DNA of 64,000 bases from Bacteroidaceae bacterium (GCA_017631315.1 JAGBTN010000016.1:124001-188000), one strand, 5' to 3'; shown: positions 44,431 to 54,132, numbered from the stretch's first letter. Translations and numbers: made by a program. Notes: generated from the sequence alone by a model not told the origin.

Positions 44431-45381
44431 ATGAATCCACGCATTGTCTTCATGGGCACACCCGACTTCGCCGTACAAAGCCTCAGCAGATTAGTAGAAG
44501 AAGGCTTCAACGTCGTCGGCGTCGTAACAATGCCCGACAAAGCCATCGGCCGTCACCACGATGTCCTACAATCAAGCCCTGTCAAGAAATATGCTCAAGA
44601 AAAAGGCATTCCAGTACTACAACCCGAGAAACTTCGCGACGAAACCTTTCTCGCAGAACTGAAAGCCCTAAAGCCCGACCTGCAAATCGTCGTAGCCTTC
44701 CGCATGCTGCCACAAGTCGTATGGGCACTGCCCCCGCTCGGCACCTTCAATCTGCATGCTGCCCTCTTGCCGCAATACCGTGGTGCTGCCCCCATCAACT
44801 GGGCCATCATCAATGGTGATACAGAGACGGGTATCACAACATTCTTCCTCGACGAACAAATCGACACAGGGCGTATCATACTGCAGGAACATACCCCTAT
44901 CACAATAGAAGACTGCGCAGAAACAATTCACGACAAACTCATGATGCAAGGCGCAGAGCTCGTTGTTAAGACAGTCCGACTCATAGAAAGCGGGCAGGCT
45001 GAAGCCACCGACCAAAGCCTATTCATAACCGAAGAGCCACTTCGTTCCGCGCCAAAGATATTCAAGGACACATGTCGCATCTATTGGCAAGAACATTCGC
45101 TCAAAAGTGCCTACGACTTCATTCGCGGTCTCAGTCCATACCCGGCAGCATGGACACCAATCCTCGCTAACGGAAAAGAGAGCGAAATGAAAATCTACCG
45201 CACCTCAATGCTTCCTGACAATTCTTCAGACGGGAATGTCGAACTATTGAGCGACGGGAAAACCTACTTGCGCATCTCACTCCCAGGTGGCTACCTGTCT
45301 TTGGAGGAAGTACAACTTTCTGGCAAGAAACGTATGCCCATTACAGATCTGCTTAGAGGTACAAATCTTTTACTCCTATAA
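44431..45381 (+). CDS. fmt: Methionyl-tRNA formyltransferase
   Basis: Fmt formylates the initiator Met-tRNA. At 316 residues it has an N-terminal formyltransferase domain (MGTPDFAVQSLSRLVEEGF, HAALLPQYRGAAPINWAI with the catalytic His, GDTETGITTFFLDEQIDTG) and a C-terminal domain (FIRGLSPYPAAWTPI). A strong terminator follows at 45489. Confidence 0.95.
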   Translation: MNPRIVFMGTPDFAVQSLSRLVEEGFNVVGVVTMPDKAIGRHHDVLQSSPVKKYAQEKGIPVLQPEKLRDETFLAELKALKPDLQIVVAFRMLPQVVWALPPLGTFNLHAALLPQYRGAAPINWAIINGDTETGITTFFLDEQIDTGRIILQEHTPITIEDCAETIHDKLMMQGAELVVKTVRLIESGQAEATDQSLFITEEPLRSAPKIFKDTCRIYWQEHSLKSAYDFIRGLSPYPAAWTPILANGKESEMKIYRTSMLPDNSSDGNVELLSDGKTYLRISLPGGYLSLEEVQLSGKKRMPITDLLRGTNLLLL

Positions 45382-45488
45382 CTAAATATCACAATACACA
45401 ATTATTGACATACGCCACCTAAAGCAGGTCCGCACGAGCACATTCACCAGCCAAGTAATATAGCTCGCTTTATTTCTATATTTCTTTT

Positions 45489-45520
45489 ACTCCCTTAATA
45501 CAATTGAGGGAGTTTTTTTA
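45489..45520 (+). terminator. Terminator downstream of fmt
   Basis: An 11-bp stem with one G-U pair (45489-45499 with 45503-45513), a 3-nt loop and a T run. 45382-45488 shows nothing recognised. Confidence 0.75.
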
Positions 45521-45568
45521 TATTATCATACCATTTCCCTTCCCATTAACATATTTTTTTTGCTATTG

Positions 45569-45600
45569 TTTGCTTGAACACGAAAATACCAGTATATTTG
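45569..45600 (+). promoter_or_regulatory. Promoter of the GH18-like/CotH operon
   Basis: TTTG 45569-45572, 20-nt spacer, TATATTTG 45593-45600, then a 45-nt leader to ATG 45646. Confidence 0.8.
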
Positions 45601-45645
45601 CGTGAATTATATACACATAAACTAAACCTACCCAACCCAAACAAT

Positions 45646-46941
45646 ATGAAAAAAGTTACCCTATTCATTCTCTCTCTTATCCTTGTTTGCACAGACATTC
45701 TTGCACAGAAGGAAGTGTCCGGTGTATATGTAGGCGGTCACATTCGTCGCGAACGCCCGGGAACTATCACCAAACTACGTAACTCCGGCTTCACCTATGT
45801 CATCCTTTTCAATGTTCATGTCGATAAAGACGGCACCCTGATGACCGACGGTGAAACCATTTGTAAGGACGGACAATATGTCTTTCAGAAAACACAGCCC
45901 TATTATCAACAGGACATCAAGAACCTGAAGACAACCCCCACCAGCATTTCTCGCATAGACATTTGCATCGGCGGTTGGGGCAATGACTCCTACGACAACA
46001 TTAAAACCCTTATAGCCCAACAAGGCACTGGAAAAACATCTATTCTCTATAAGAATTTCAAGGCACTAATAGAAGCAGTCCCTGAGATAGATGGTGTCAA
46101 CAACGACGACGAACATTGCTACGATGTAGCATCTGCAGCCAAATTTCATGTCATGATGTATGATCTCGGCTATAAGACAACTCTTGCGCCATATACCAAT
46201 AAAAGTTTTTGGACTTCACTTTGCTCTCAGATTCGTTCCTCGCGACCATTGGCTGTCGATCGCACCATGATACAGTGCTACGACGGTGGTGCAGGCAATG
46301 TAAACAGCGTAGGGTCATGGAACTTCACCGGAGTGCGTGAACGTCATGCCGGTCTTTTGAATTACTCCAACGACTGGAGTGTGGAAAAGAATATGGCACA
46401 ATTCCAAAAATGGAAAGACGATGGTGTAGCCACAGGTGGTTTCGTTTGGATATACAATGACGAAACATGGGATCTCAATGCTTGGGCTTCCGGAATGAAT
46501 CGTGTTTTCGAGGCTATTACCGTTCCTGAAGATCAAGTTGCAGTACGTTGCTATAGCGAAAAAAACTATAGCGGTTATTGTGTTGCATTGCCCATGGGTA
46601 AATTTACACAAGCAGATTTGGCTGTTTACGGATTGAAAGCCAAAGATCTTGCGTCGTTCGAACTAGTTGACAGTACATGCCAAGTACGCCTCTACACCAG
46701 CACAAACTGCACTGGCTCAAGCATACTACGCAGAACCTCTGCAAAATTGCTTAGCACAGCATATACAGACAAGGTTTGCTCCATAGTTGTAGAACCCAAT
46801 CCGACTGCCATTAAGGAAATAAACAGCGACACACCAAAGAACAAGAACCACGAAGCCATTTATAATCTGAATGGTCAACGCCTCAACAAGATTCAAAAAG
46901 GCATAAATATCGTGGATGGTAAAAAAATAATGGTTAAATAA
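45646..46941 (+). CDS. Secreted GH18-like protein with beta/gamma-crystallin-like domain
   Basis: A 431-residue exported protein: signal peptide to DILAQ (residue 20), then a TIM-barrel-like domain with IDICIGGWGND and IDGVNNDDEH. The latter aligns with the GH18 active-site pattern DxxDxDxE, with the acid Glu kept and the first inner Asp replaced by Asn. A crystallin-like domain follows (about 305-385: VRCYSEKNYSGYCVALPMG, VRLYTSTNCTGSS). The last 25 residues (YNLNGQRLNK...KGINIVDGKK) are the shared C-terminal tail of this region. Substrate is unknown; activity is not certain. It is 4 bp upstream of the CotH gene and probably cotranscribed with it. Confidence 0.7.
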   Translation: MKKVTLFILSLILVCTDILAQKEVSGVYVGGHIRRERPGTITKLRNSGFTYVILFNVHVDKDGTLMTDGETICKDGQYVFQKTQPYYQQDIKNLKTTPTSISRIDICIGGWGNDSYDNIKTLIAQQGTGKTSILYKNFKALIEAVPEIDGVNNDDEHCYDVASAAKFHVMMYDLGYKTTLAPYTNKSFWTSLCSQIRSSRPLAVDRTMIQCYDGGAGNVNSVGSWNFTGVRERHAGLLNYSNDWSVEKNMAQFQKWKDDGVATGGFVWIYNDETWDLNAWASGMNRVFEAITVPEDQVAVRCYSEKNYSGYCVALPMGKFTQADLAVYGLKAKDLASFELVDSTCQVRLYTSTNCTGSSILRRTSAKLLSTAYTDKVCSIVVEPNPTAIKEINSDTPKNKNHEAIYNLNGQRLNKIQKGINIVDGKKIMVK

Positions 46942-46945
46942 TTGT

Positions 46946-49900
46946 ATGAAAAGAATACTTCAAGGCATAATACTTCTTTCCTGTTCGTTTACAACATCTG
47001 CACAGGATTTCATTTTGCCCATGGGACATCAAGAACCATGGACAGGCAAACTGCTTTTCAATAGCGAGGGAGGATATAACTATGACAATGCCACTCCCAG
47101 CAATAGTCCTATTCACGCATGGGAACAACTCTACGAAGCGGGGAGAGACGATGTATATACCATCACGATGCCTACTGCTGCGCCAAATCCGGCACACGGA
47201 CGGGTACAATTCAAGACACCCATCACCTTGCGTGCCGACCACTCCTACCGCATTGCTATTACTTTTTTGGCCAACCAAGACATCGACAATGCCTCTCTCT
47301 CTCTCTGCGAGAATGAAAACGACAACAATTGTCTAATTTCCTCTACCGTCAACTTGACTGCAAACAAGAAAATCACCATGTCACACAATGGTACCGGTAT
47401 GGATATTGCAGATGCAAAGATTGCTTTGGAGTTTCCCACTACAAAAGATGATGCAGTCATTACCTTGTCTGCTATCAGCATCTACGACCAGACAGAGAAG
47501 AAAGAACTTTGGGTAGGAACGTCTTTCTATAACTGGTGCTACTATGCCAACCAAAGAGGGCAGCGCATCACGGACATGACCATTGAAGGTCGCAACGAAA
47601 CACTAAGTTGGACACTTCCCGACTTCGACGACTCGCAATGGACTGAGGCTGTAATGCCTATCGGAAGTCAAGATGTCAGTTTCGCACAAACCATTTGGCC
47701 AGGCGGCGACAATACCAATCACTGGTTCCGTCGAACGTTTACGCTCAACGAGGTACACAAGACTTCGCGTTACGTCGTTAATGTTCTCCACGATGACAAC
47801 TACCGCTTATATGTCAACGGTAAGCAAGTTGACCAAGCAAACAATTGGACAAGCGGCACCGATGCGGTTAAAGTGGAGATACCTGCCTCCTTACTGCGTG
47901 TAGGTCAGAATGTTATTGCCGCATATGTTCAGCAGAACTGGGGTGGAAAACTCTACGACTGCGGACTAACGGAAGAACTTGGCGTCTATGAAGAATACGA
48001 TATCGATGCAGACCCAACGAAACTAATTATCAACGAGATACAAGTAGGCAACATCGACCAATATGTCGACTATTCTTACAACTATGGAGCCTGGATAGAA
48101 ATCTATAACCCCACATCCTCAAACATACAAATGGACGGGCTCTTCGTTACAGACAATCCTGATGAACCTAAGAAGTTTGAACTTCCTACAGGAACAGGTG
48201 TTGTAAAAGCAGGAGATTATAAGGTTATATATTTCGACCACAACTCTGCCGACGGCACATTCGGAGACAAAGCCTATCGTCAGGTCCGCTTCAAGTTGGA
48301 GAACAACGGCGGCTACATCTATCTTTACGATGCCAACGGCAATCAACTTACTTCCGCCAGTTATCCCCAGTGCATTACACGCTGTTCGTGGGCTCGCACA
48401 CAGGATGGTGGGCAGGAATGGTCGTGGACTGGAGAACCAAGCCTTGCTGCTTCGAACAACAATAGCAAGTTTGCCGAGTTCCGCCTCGAAGCACCACAGT
48501 TCGACACAGACTCCCGTCTCTTCACCGACCCCTTCGATGTTCAGGTAAATATTCCTACAGGAGCAACTCTGCGATACACAACCGATGGCTCTGCACCCTC
48601 TGCCACAAACGGTTCTACAAGCACCGATGGCATCTTCAACATTACCAAGACCACCGTCCTTCGCTGCATATTGCTTCAAGACGATTTATTACCAAGTCCT
48701 GTTGTTACACGCAGTTATATCTATCGCGACCACGACTACTATCTCCCCGTCATATCCATCACAACCCAACCTGCCAATCTCTACGATAATACAATTGGTG
48801 TCTATATTGACGGAACCAATGGTGTGAGCGGACGTAATCATGGTCCTTCCAACATCAATATGGACTGGGAACGTCCTGTCAACTTCGAGTATATTACTCC
48901 CGACGGCAAGATGGCCATCAATCAGGAAACCGAATTTGTCATCTCGGGAGGCTGGAGCCGTCACTTTGCTCCCTCCTCGTTCAAGTTGAAGGCAACAAAT
49001 CGATATGAATGGAAAAACACCATCGACCCCTACCCCTTCTTCTCGAACAAGCCACACAACAAGTACCGACAAATCATGGTGCGAAATGGCGGAAACGACA
49101 ACGACTCGCAAGCACATGGAAGAGTTCGCGATGCCCTTACCCAGCAAGTCCTTATTTCAAGCGGATTCGATGTTGACTGCCAAGACTACCAGCCCGTCCA
49201 TGTCTTCTTCAACGGACGCTATCTTGCACAACTCAACCTACGTGAGCCCAACAACCGCTACCATGGTTACGCAAACTTCGGCTACGACGACGACATGATG
49301 GACGCCTTCGAGTACTCCAACGGATACTTCCAAAAGGCAGGCACAAAAGATGCCTTCAACCGATGGGGACAACTTGCACAAGGATGTTCATCGCCCGAAA
49401 CATACGAGGAGTTGAAGCAACTTATTGACATCGACGAGATAACAAACTTCTTTGCTGCCATCAGCTACATTGGTTGCAGCGACTGGATTTGCAATAGCAA
49501 CAACGTCAAAGGCTATCGCGCTTTGCCCGACGGAAGGTTCCGCATGACGCTTCACGACCAGGACTGGGGATGGAGCAACAGCAACGGCGTGACACTCCTC
49601 GAGGGCAACTACGGCAACGAACTTCTCGCCATCTATAACAACATGAAGCGAAACAGCGCAGACTTCCGCCGTCGTTTCATCGATGCCTACTGCATCTTGC
49701 AAGGCAGCGTCTTCACGCAGGAACGTTGTCTCAGGATATGCGACAGCATCTGCCGACTCGTAGAGCCTGCCCTCTCTTGGGAGGGCAAAGAACCTTGGAC
49801 ATCCTACAACGAGCAAAAAGCTGCAATGGGCGGAAGAACATCGCGAACAGTTCGCATAAATGCTTTGAAAACAGCCTACGGGCTTGACGGCGGAATGGAA

Positions 49901-51343
49901 GTGAAGTTCAACGCCAACGCTCCGAAAGCAGCCTTCCTTATTAATGGGCATCCGGTTCCCGGTGGTGCTTTCAACGGCACACTCTTTGCACCTGTCACGC
50001 TCGAAGTTTCGGCTCCTGCCGGCTACAACTTCGTAGGATGGAGTAAGGTCGGAAATGCCACCGTCACTGACATTAAGAAAGGCGACAGTTGGAAGTATTG
50101 GGACCAAGGTTCGCTCAACGGTACCGACTGGAAGACAGGTTCTGTTAACAACTGGGCAGAAGGCATCACTCCACTCGGGTATGGTAAAGATGCCATAGCA
50201 ACAACCATCAATTATGGTGGCGACAGTGGCCAGAAGTATCCCACTTACTACTTCCGCAAGAACCTGCAAATCGACAGCGACCCAGCGGATATTGCATCCG
50301 TGACGCTCGACTACACAGCCGACGACGGTTTCGTGGTCTATGTCAATGGCGTTGAGGCCTGTCGTTACCTCATGCCAGATGGTGAACCAACCTTCGAAAC
50401 ATACGCCACCACTCATTCCATCAATAACCCCGACTCTGGAACAATGTCGCTTCCTGTCAACCTCTTCCGCAAAGGCGAGAACATCATTGCAGTGGAAGTA
50501 CACAACAATGTTCCCGGTTCGTCGGATATTTATTGGGATGCAGAGATCAGTTACAACATCACCTCCGGCACAGCCATTGTCAGCCGCGAACGCACACTGA
50601 AACTCGACACCGATGCCAACACAGAACTGCAGGCTGTCTTCACTCCCCTTCACCGCGACTGTCTCTGGGAAGCAGGTTCAACACCCGTTGTCGTGAACGA
50701 AGTCAGTGCAGGCAATACCGTTGCTGCCAACGAATACGGCAAGCGGAACGACTGGATAGAACTTTACAATACAACAGACCAGCCCATCGACCTCGAAGGT
50801 ATGTACCTCACCGACGACCCGACAATGCCGGAGAAGTATCAAATAACGAGTTCTGCATTGGGTGTCTCCACCGTCATTCCGGCTCACGGCTACTACATCG
50901 TCTGGGCCGACAAACTCGATCCTATTTGCCAGTTGCATGCAAGTTTCAAACTTGCCAACCAAAGCGAGCATAGCGTAACACTCACGTCGAAGGATCTGAC
51001 TTGGAGCAACTGCCTCACATACTCTGTGATGGCAGGCGACGAAAGTGTAGGCCGTTATCCCGATGGTGGCAAGCGAACATACCGCATGACACGTCCCACC
51101 ATCGAAGCCACCAACACACTTACATCGTACAGCCAATGGCTCTACGGCTTCGACGAGAACTTCGACGAGCAGAACTACCTCGATGCCATCACTATGCCAT
51201 CTATGATGGCCGACGGCACAGAAAGTACAGAATACTTCACACTCGACGGCATGAAGGTCTCTCGTCCGCAACGTGGCATCAACATCGTCCGCACAAAGAA
51301 TGCCGACGGCACTATCAGTGTCAAACGCATACTCGTGAAGTAA
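46946..51343 (+). CDS. Large secreted CotH-kinase-family protein with lamin-tail domains
   Basis: A 1465-residue multidomain exported protein. Signal peptide to about 19. A jelly-roll-like segment and a galactose-binding-like segment (DDNYRLYVNGKQV) lie in 30-350. Lamin-tail domain 1 is at about 358-460 (LIINEIQVGN). A chitobiase-C-like module follows near 539 (ATLRYTTDGSAPSA). The CotH kinase-like domain spans about 600-960, with HDQDWGWS near 870. A second binding segment is near 1124 (DGFVVYVNGVEACRY), lamin-tail domain 2 is at about 1249-1370 (VVVNEVSAGN), and the C-terminal tail (RGINIVRTKN...KRILVK) ends the protein. CotH proteins are atypical kinases that phosphorylate spore or surface proteins; the target here is unknown. 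Confidence 0.82.
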   Translation: MKRILQGIILLSCSFTTSAQDFILPMGHQEPWTGKLLFNSEGGYNYDNATPSNSPIHAWEQLYEAGRDDVYTITMPTAAPNPAHGRVQFKTPITLRADHSYRIAITFLANQDIDNASLSLCENENDNNCLISSTVNLTANKKITMSHNGTGMDIADAKIALEFPTTKDDAVITLSAISIYDQTEKKELWVGTSFYNWCYYANQRGQRITDMTIEGRNETLSWTLPDFDDSQWTEAVMPIGSQDVSFAQTIWPGGDNTNHWFRRTFTLNEVHKTSRYVVNVLHDDNYRLYVNGKQVDQANNWTSGTDAVKVEIPASLLRVGQNVIAAYVQQNWGGKLYDCGLTEELGVYEEYDIDADPTKLIINEIQVGNIDQYVDYSYNYGAWIEIYNPTSSNIQMDGLFVTDNPDEPKKFELPTGTGVVKAGDYKVIYFDHNSADGTFGDKAYRQVRFKLENNGGYIYLYDANGNQLTSASYPQCITRCSWARTQDGGQEWSWTGEPSLAASNNNSKFAEFRLEAPQFDTDSRLFTDPFDVQVNIPTGATLRYTTDGSAPSATNGSTSTDGIFNITKTTVLRCILLQDDLLPSPVVTRSYIYRDHDYYLPVISITTQPANLYDNTIGVYIDGTNGVSGRNHGPSNINMDWERPVNFEYITPDGKMAINQETEFVISGGWSRHFAPSSFKLKATNRYEWKNTIDPYPFFSNKPHNKYRQIMVRNGGNDNDSQAHGRVRDALTQQVLISSGFDVDCQDYQPVHVFFNGRYLAQLNLREPNNRYHGYANFGYDDDMMDAFEYSNGYFQKAGTKDAFNRWGQLAQGCSSPETYEELKQLIDIDEITNFFAAISYIGCSDWICNSNNVKGYRALPDGRFRMTLHDQDWGWSNSNGVTLLEGNYGNELLAIYNNMKRNSADFRRRFIDAYCILQGSVFTQERCLRICDSICRLVEPALSWEGKEPWTSYNEQKAAMGGRTSRTVRINALKTAYGLDGGMEVKFNANAPKAAFLINGHPVPGGAFNGTLFAPVTLEVSAPAGYNFVGWSKVGNATVTDIKKGDSWKYWDQGSLNGTDWKTGSVNNWAEGITPLGYGKDAIATTINYGGDSGQKYPTYYFRKNLQIDSDPADIASVTLDYTADDGFVVYVNGVEACRYLMPDGEPTFETYATTHSINNPDSGTMSLPVNLFRKGENIIAVEVHNNVPGSSDIYWDAEISYNITSGTAIVSRERTLKLDTDANTELQAVFTPLHRDCLWEAGSTPVVVNEVSAGNTVAANEYGKRNDWIELYNTTDQPIDLEGMYLTDDPTMPEKYQITSSALGVSTVIPAHGYYIVWADKLDPICQLHASFKLANQSEHSVTLTSKDLTWSNCLTYSVMAGDESVGRYPDGGKRTYRMTRPTIEATNTLTSYSQWLYGFDENFDEQNYLDAITMPSMMADGTESTEYFTLDGMKVSRPQRGINIVRTKNADGTISVKRILVK

Positions 51344-51440
51344 ACGCCATCACCTTGTTTCATGCAACCGCCATGAAACAAGCCTGCGCATAAGTGACTC
51401 CATCTGTAAGACACGTACGGATGTGAAGCCCGAAGAAAAG

Positions 51441-51473
51441 CAGCGACTGCCAACAAGATGTTGGCAGTCGCTG
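51441..51473 (+). terminator. Hairpin downstream of the CotH gene
   Basis: A perfect 14-bp stem (51441-51454 with 51460-51473) and a 5-nt loop. Only a weak T-rich tail follows. Confidence 0.6.
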
Positions 51474-51612
51474 TTCTTGTATTATAATGTTTCAAACGGG
51501 GAGAAATATATCGGAGAAGATGACTCCTGGCCTCATCGTAGAACGTAGCAAACAAAGGCGTTTTCCAACGCCACGCGTCCATTTGAAAAAGTTCTCCAGA
51601 GAAGTTGCCCGA

Positions 51613-51678
51613 CTCAACGTGTATACTTTGCCAACTTAACGTGTATAGTTGGCCGACTTAACGTGTATACTTTGTGAA
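51613..51678 (+). repeat. 22-bp tandem repeat array F (three units)
   Basis: Units at 51613, 51635 and 51657: CTTAACGTGTATA followed by CTTTG or GTTGG and CCAA/CCGA. The array is between the 3' ends of the CotH and kinase genes. In the rest of the 51344-51806 gap I see only the hairpin at 51441; 51679-51806 shows nothing recognised. Confidence 0.85.
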
Positions 51679-51806
51679 CTTCTCTCGAGATGTTGTTGGG
51701 GGCTTGACGATGACTGTTGTTTGGCGGTTTGTTATCTGCGAATATCTGGCACGTCGCAGGACGCCTGAAGCCTTCAGGATAAACCCCTGAACTGATGTGC
51801 GTATTG

Positions 51807-53534
51807 CTAATAGTGCGAAGGAGTGGTCGGGATTGTCTGTTTCGAACGTTTGATAACTCGCCAACGATTGCTATGCCCACTGCCTTCTGGCAGCATCTGC
51901 AGATATGGACTTTCTGTGTCGTAGGTAAGGAATAGTTCGCCGTCTGTCGTCAGTTTATATGTGCCATCCTCCTGTGGAATGAAATACCAAACCTGTGTAT
52001 GCCCATCAATCCAAGACACATAGCCTTCGTTTTCCTTGAAATAATTGAAGTTGAAATAGCGTTCCACCAAGCCGTCGCCGGGGTCGTATTCGTGTGAATC
52101 GATGATGTAACCACCGCCACACCTGATGACATCGAACAACACACCTTTAGTCCCTAAAGTAGCCATCGTTTCCCATGGGCCTCCACCCTTCAGGAGAAGT
52201 CCCGTCTCTACATGTTGCAAGTAGAAGGAAGCATCGAGATCCAGTTTGGCACCCTCTATGTCATCAACCTCCTCGAGGCGCCAGTTGTCGAAACGAAACC
52301 AACATGGAACGCTATCGCGAATATGTCCGAACTGCATACGAATGTACAGTTGGTCGCTCGTAGCAGTGAACCACACCGATATTTCCTTCCCTTCTGTAGG
52401 TTCCGGAGGCAACACCCATGTTGCCGACAAACCGCTGTTGTTCCTGACACGGTGCGGTATTCCCTCCCTGACGTAAATCTGGAACCCGCCATCGCCAATC
52501 CTGTTCTTTTCATAGCCACCAGTGCTGTATTCCGTTGTCAGTTTATAACGGCGTCCCCTTCTCACATTGATGGGGCAAAAGATAGGTTCGTGTCCTTCGA
52601 TGCCACAGAAACGGATGGTGTTGTCCGAGCCGCTGTTCGTCACCTCGAAGCACTGCTTCTCCCGATAAGTCCAGGCAGTCATGTCGTGGAATATCTGCGG
52701 AAGAGGCCTGTTTGCATACCAATACCACAAAACGCCACAAAGAAGACAACCGAACGCCACAGCAAGGATGGCATTCCGCCACTTCCTTCTCTCCATCCGG
52801 CGCAAGTCTTCCTGCAGTTCACCAAGATTACGATAACGTTTCTCTATCGGTTGCAGGCATCGGTTCACGATGGGATGCCAATCCTTTCCCAGCCCCATGT
52901 CCTCGAATATCCTTCCAAGTGAAAAAATGTCGTTTCGGATGTCGGGCAAAGACCCCTTACGCTGTTCCGGCGATATATAGTTTTCTGTTCCGCCTGGTTG
53001 CTTCAAGGTAGCAGAGAAGTCTGCGTCAGCAAGGCCGAAATCAATAAGCCTGACATTACAGCCATTGCGTGTGACCATAACATTCGAAGGCTTCAGGTCG
53101 CGATGTACGATGTCGAGGCTGTGCAGATAGGAGACTACATCGATAAGTTCCCTCGCAATCTTTTCTTTCATCGTCTGCGCAGGCTTGTTCTTCAGGAACT
53201 CCTTCAAAGTTCTTCCATCCACCCACTCCATCACGAGGAAAAGTCCATCCCCGCCGGGCACAGACTCCAGGCCGGTGGTCTTGACAATCAAAGGATGACC
53301 GGGGACCTGCACACGCATAAGCATCTCGCTCTCCTTGCGAAGCATCTCCTGATAGACCGGCTCGTCTGCCTCCTCCGGAATCAAACCTTTCAGCAGCCAC
53401 CAGTGCCCATTGCGTTTTGCCTTAAGCAGAACGTTGTGCGTTGTGCGAAATTCCTCCGTAATATCTGTAAAGCAACGGCTCCTGTTCTCAAAGTCCTTGG
53501 CTATTATGCCACTGTTCGACGAGTCTCCAATCAT
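51807..53534 (-). CDS. Membrane-anchored Hanks-type serine/threonine kinase
   Basis: A 575-residue protein. A kinase domain spans residues about 25-245, with the ATP lysine in LLKG (Lys49), the catalytic loop HRDLKPSN (144-151), DFG at 165-167 and the APE-like SPEQ (188-191), so it looks active. A single membrane helix lies at about 252-272. The 300-residue C-terminal part is therefore outside the cytoplasm; it has jelly-roll and ricin-like features (WFRFDNWRLEE, FYLQHVETGLLLKGGGPWE) and may sense a glycan or surface protein. The last residues fit no C-terminal tail motif. The start ATG 53534 is 2 bp after the stop of the gene upstream, so the two form an operon. Confidence 0.85.
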   Translation of the reverse strand: MIGDSSNSGIIAKDFENRSRCFTDITEEFRTTHNVLLKAKRNGHWWLLKGLIPEEADEPVYQEMLRKESEMLMRVQVPGHPLIVKTTGLESVPGGDGLFLVMEWVDGRTLKEFLKNKPAQTMKEKIARELIDVVSYLHSLDIVHRDLKPSNVMVTRNGCNVRLIDFGLADADFSATLKQPGGTENYISPEQRKGSLPDIRNDIFSLGRIFEDMGLGKDWHPIVNRCLQPIEKRYRNLGELQEDLRRMERRKWRNAILAVAFGCLLCGVLWYWYANRPLPQIFHDMTAWTYREKQCFEVTNSGSDNTIRFCGIEGHEPIFCPINVRRGRRYKLTTEYSTGGYEKNRIGDGGFQIYVREGIPHRVRNNSGLSATWVLPPEPTEGKEISVWFTATSDQLYIRMQFGHIRDSVPCWFRFDNWRLEEVDDIEGAKLDLDASFYLQHVETGLLLKGGGPWETMATLGTKGVLFDVIRCGGGYIIDSHEYDPGDGLVERYFNFNYFKENEGYVSWIDGHTQVWYFIPQEDGTYKLTTDGELFLTYDTESPYLQMLPEGSGHSNRWRVIKRSKQTIPTTPSHY

Positions 53535-53536
53535 GG

Positions 53537-54112
53537 TCAGTCTTCTATCACCTCAAAACGGACACCCGACTTACTGCCTATCTGATAGGCAACAGGCGGA
53601 TTGCCTTCGTGAACAAGGTTGTTCAAATAAAGCGGCTCACCCTCAATGAACAATACACACTCGAATGTATCGCCCACAGACAGTTTGGAGTTCACAATCT
53701 CTTCTATAACGAACTGCGAATCGCCTAAATGCCTGACGGTACAATCTCTGTCGGGTTGCCAACTGATGTGGATATGTAAATCTTCTTTAAGTCTTTTGGT
53801 TTCAAGATGTCGGCTTACCACGAAATTACTGTTCTCGCCCATATCCTGCTTGCAGAAAGTCTGCCAGTCCTTGAAACCAACAAAGTTGGCCAACACGTCG
53901 AGCGTCCCTGTTCGGGTTGCCGTCTGCTCGTCGGAGTAATAGCCCCACATACGTTTCAGCGTATTAACCCCTACCCTTTGACGTTGCTTCCGTTCAATCT
54001 CGTCCGACAACCAAACAAAGTCCTGAGCCGAACGAATCTTCTTCCCTACCATTCGTTCAATAGAGAGACGCAGAGCCACGCTCTTTTCCAGTTCCTTCTC
54101 TTCCTCGTTCAT
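53537..54112 (-). CDS. Small partner protein of the kinase, HTH-like N-terminal region
   Basis: A 191-residue protein of unknown family, cotranscribed with the kinase. The first 90 residues are helical (KIRSAQDFVWLSDEIERKQR, NTLKRMWGYY, LDVLANFVGFKDWQTFC) and look like a small DNA-binding or adaptor fold. The remainder is predicted beta-rich (CTVRHLGDSQFVIEEI, GDTFECVLFIEGEPL), like a small barrel. No signal peptide is present with ATG 54112; the longer in-frame reading from 54214 passes through the promoter boxes. It could be a regulator or a kinase substrate. Confidence 0.6.
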   Translation of the reverse strand: MNEEEKELEKSVALRLSIERMVGKKIRSAQDFVWLSDEIERKQRQRVGVNTLKRMWGYYSDEQTATRTGTLDVLANFVGFKDWQTFCKQDMGENSNFVVSRHLETKRLKEDLHIHISWQPDRDCTVRHLGDSQFVIEEIVNSKLSVGDTFECVLFIEGEPLYLNNLVHEGNPPVAYQIGSKSGVRFEVIED

Positions 54113-54132
54113 ATCAAGAAAACATTTTGACA

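Noticed and set aside
45382-45488. Possible small gene or RNA after fmt
   Set aside because: No ORF with a start signal and no stable fold seen; only the terminator at 45489 is supported.
1-51678. 22-bp arrays as CRISPR arrays
   Set aside because: Units abut with no spacers, units are shorter than CRISPR repeats, and no cas gene is present.
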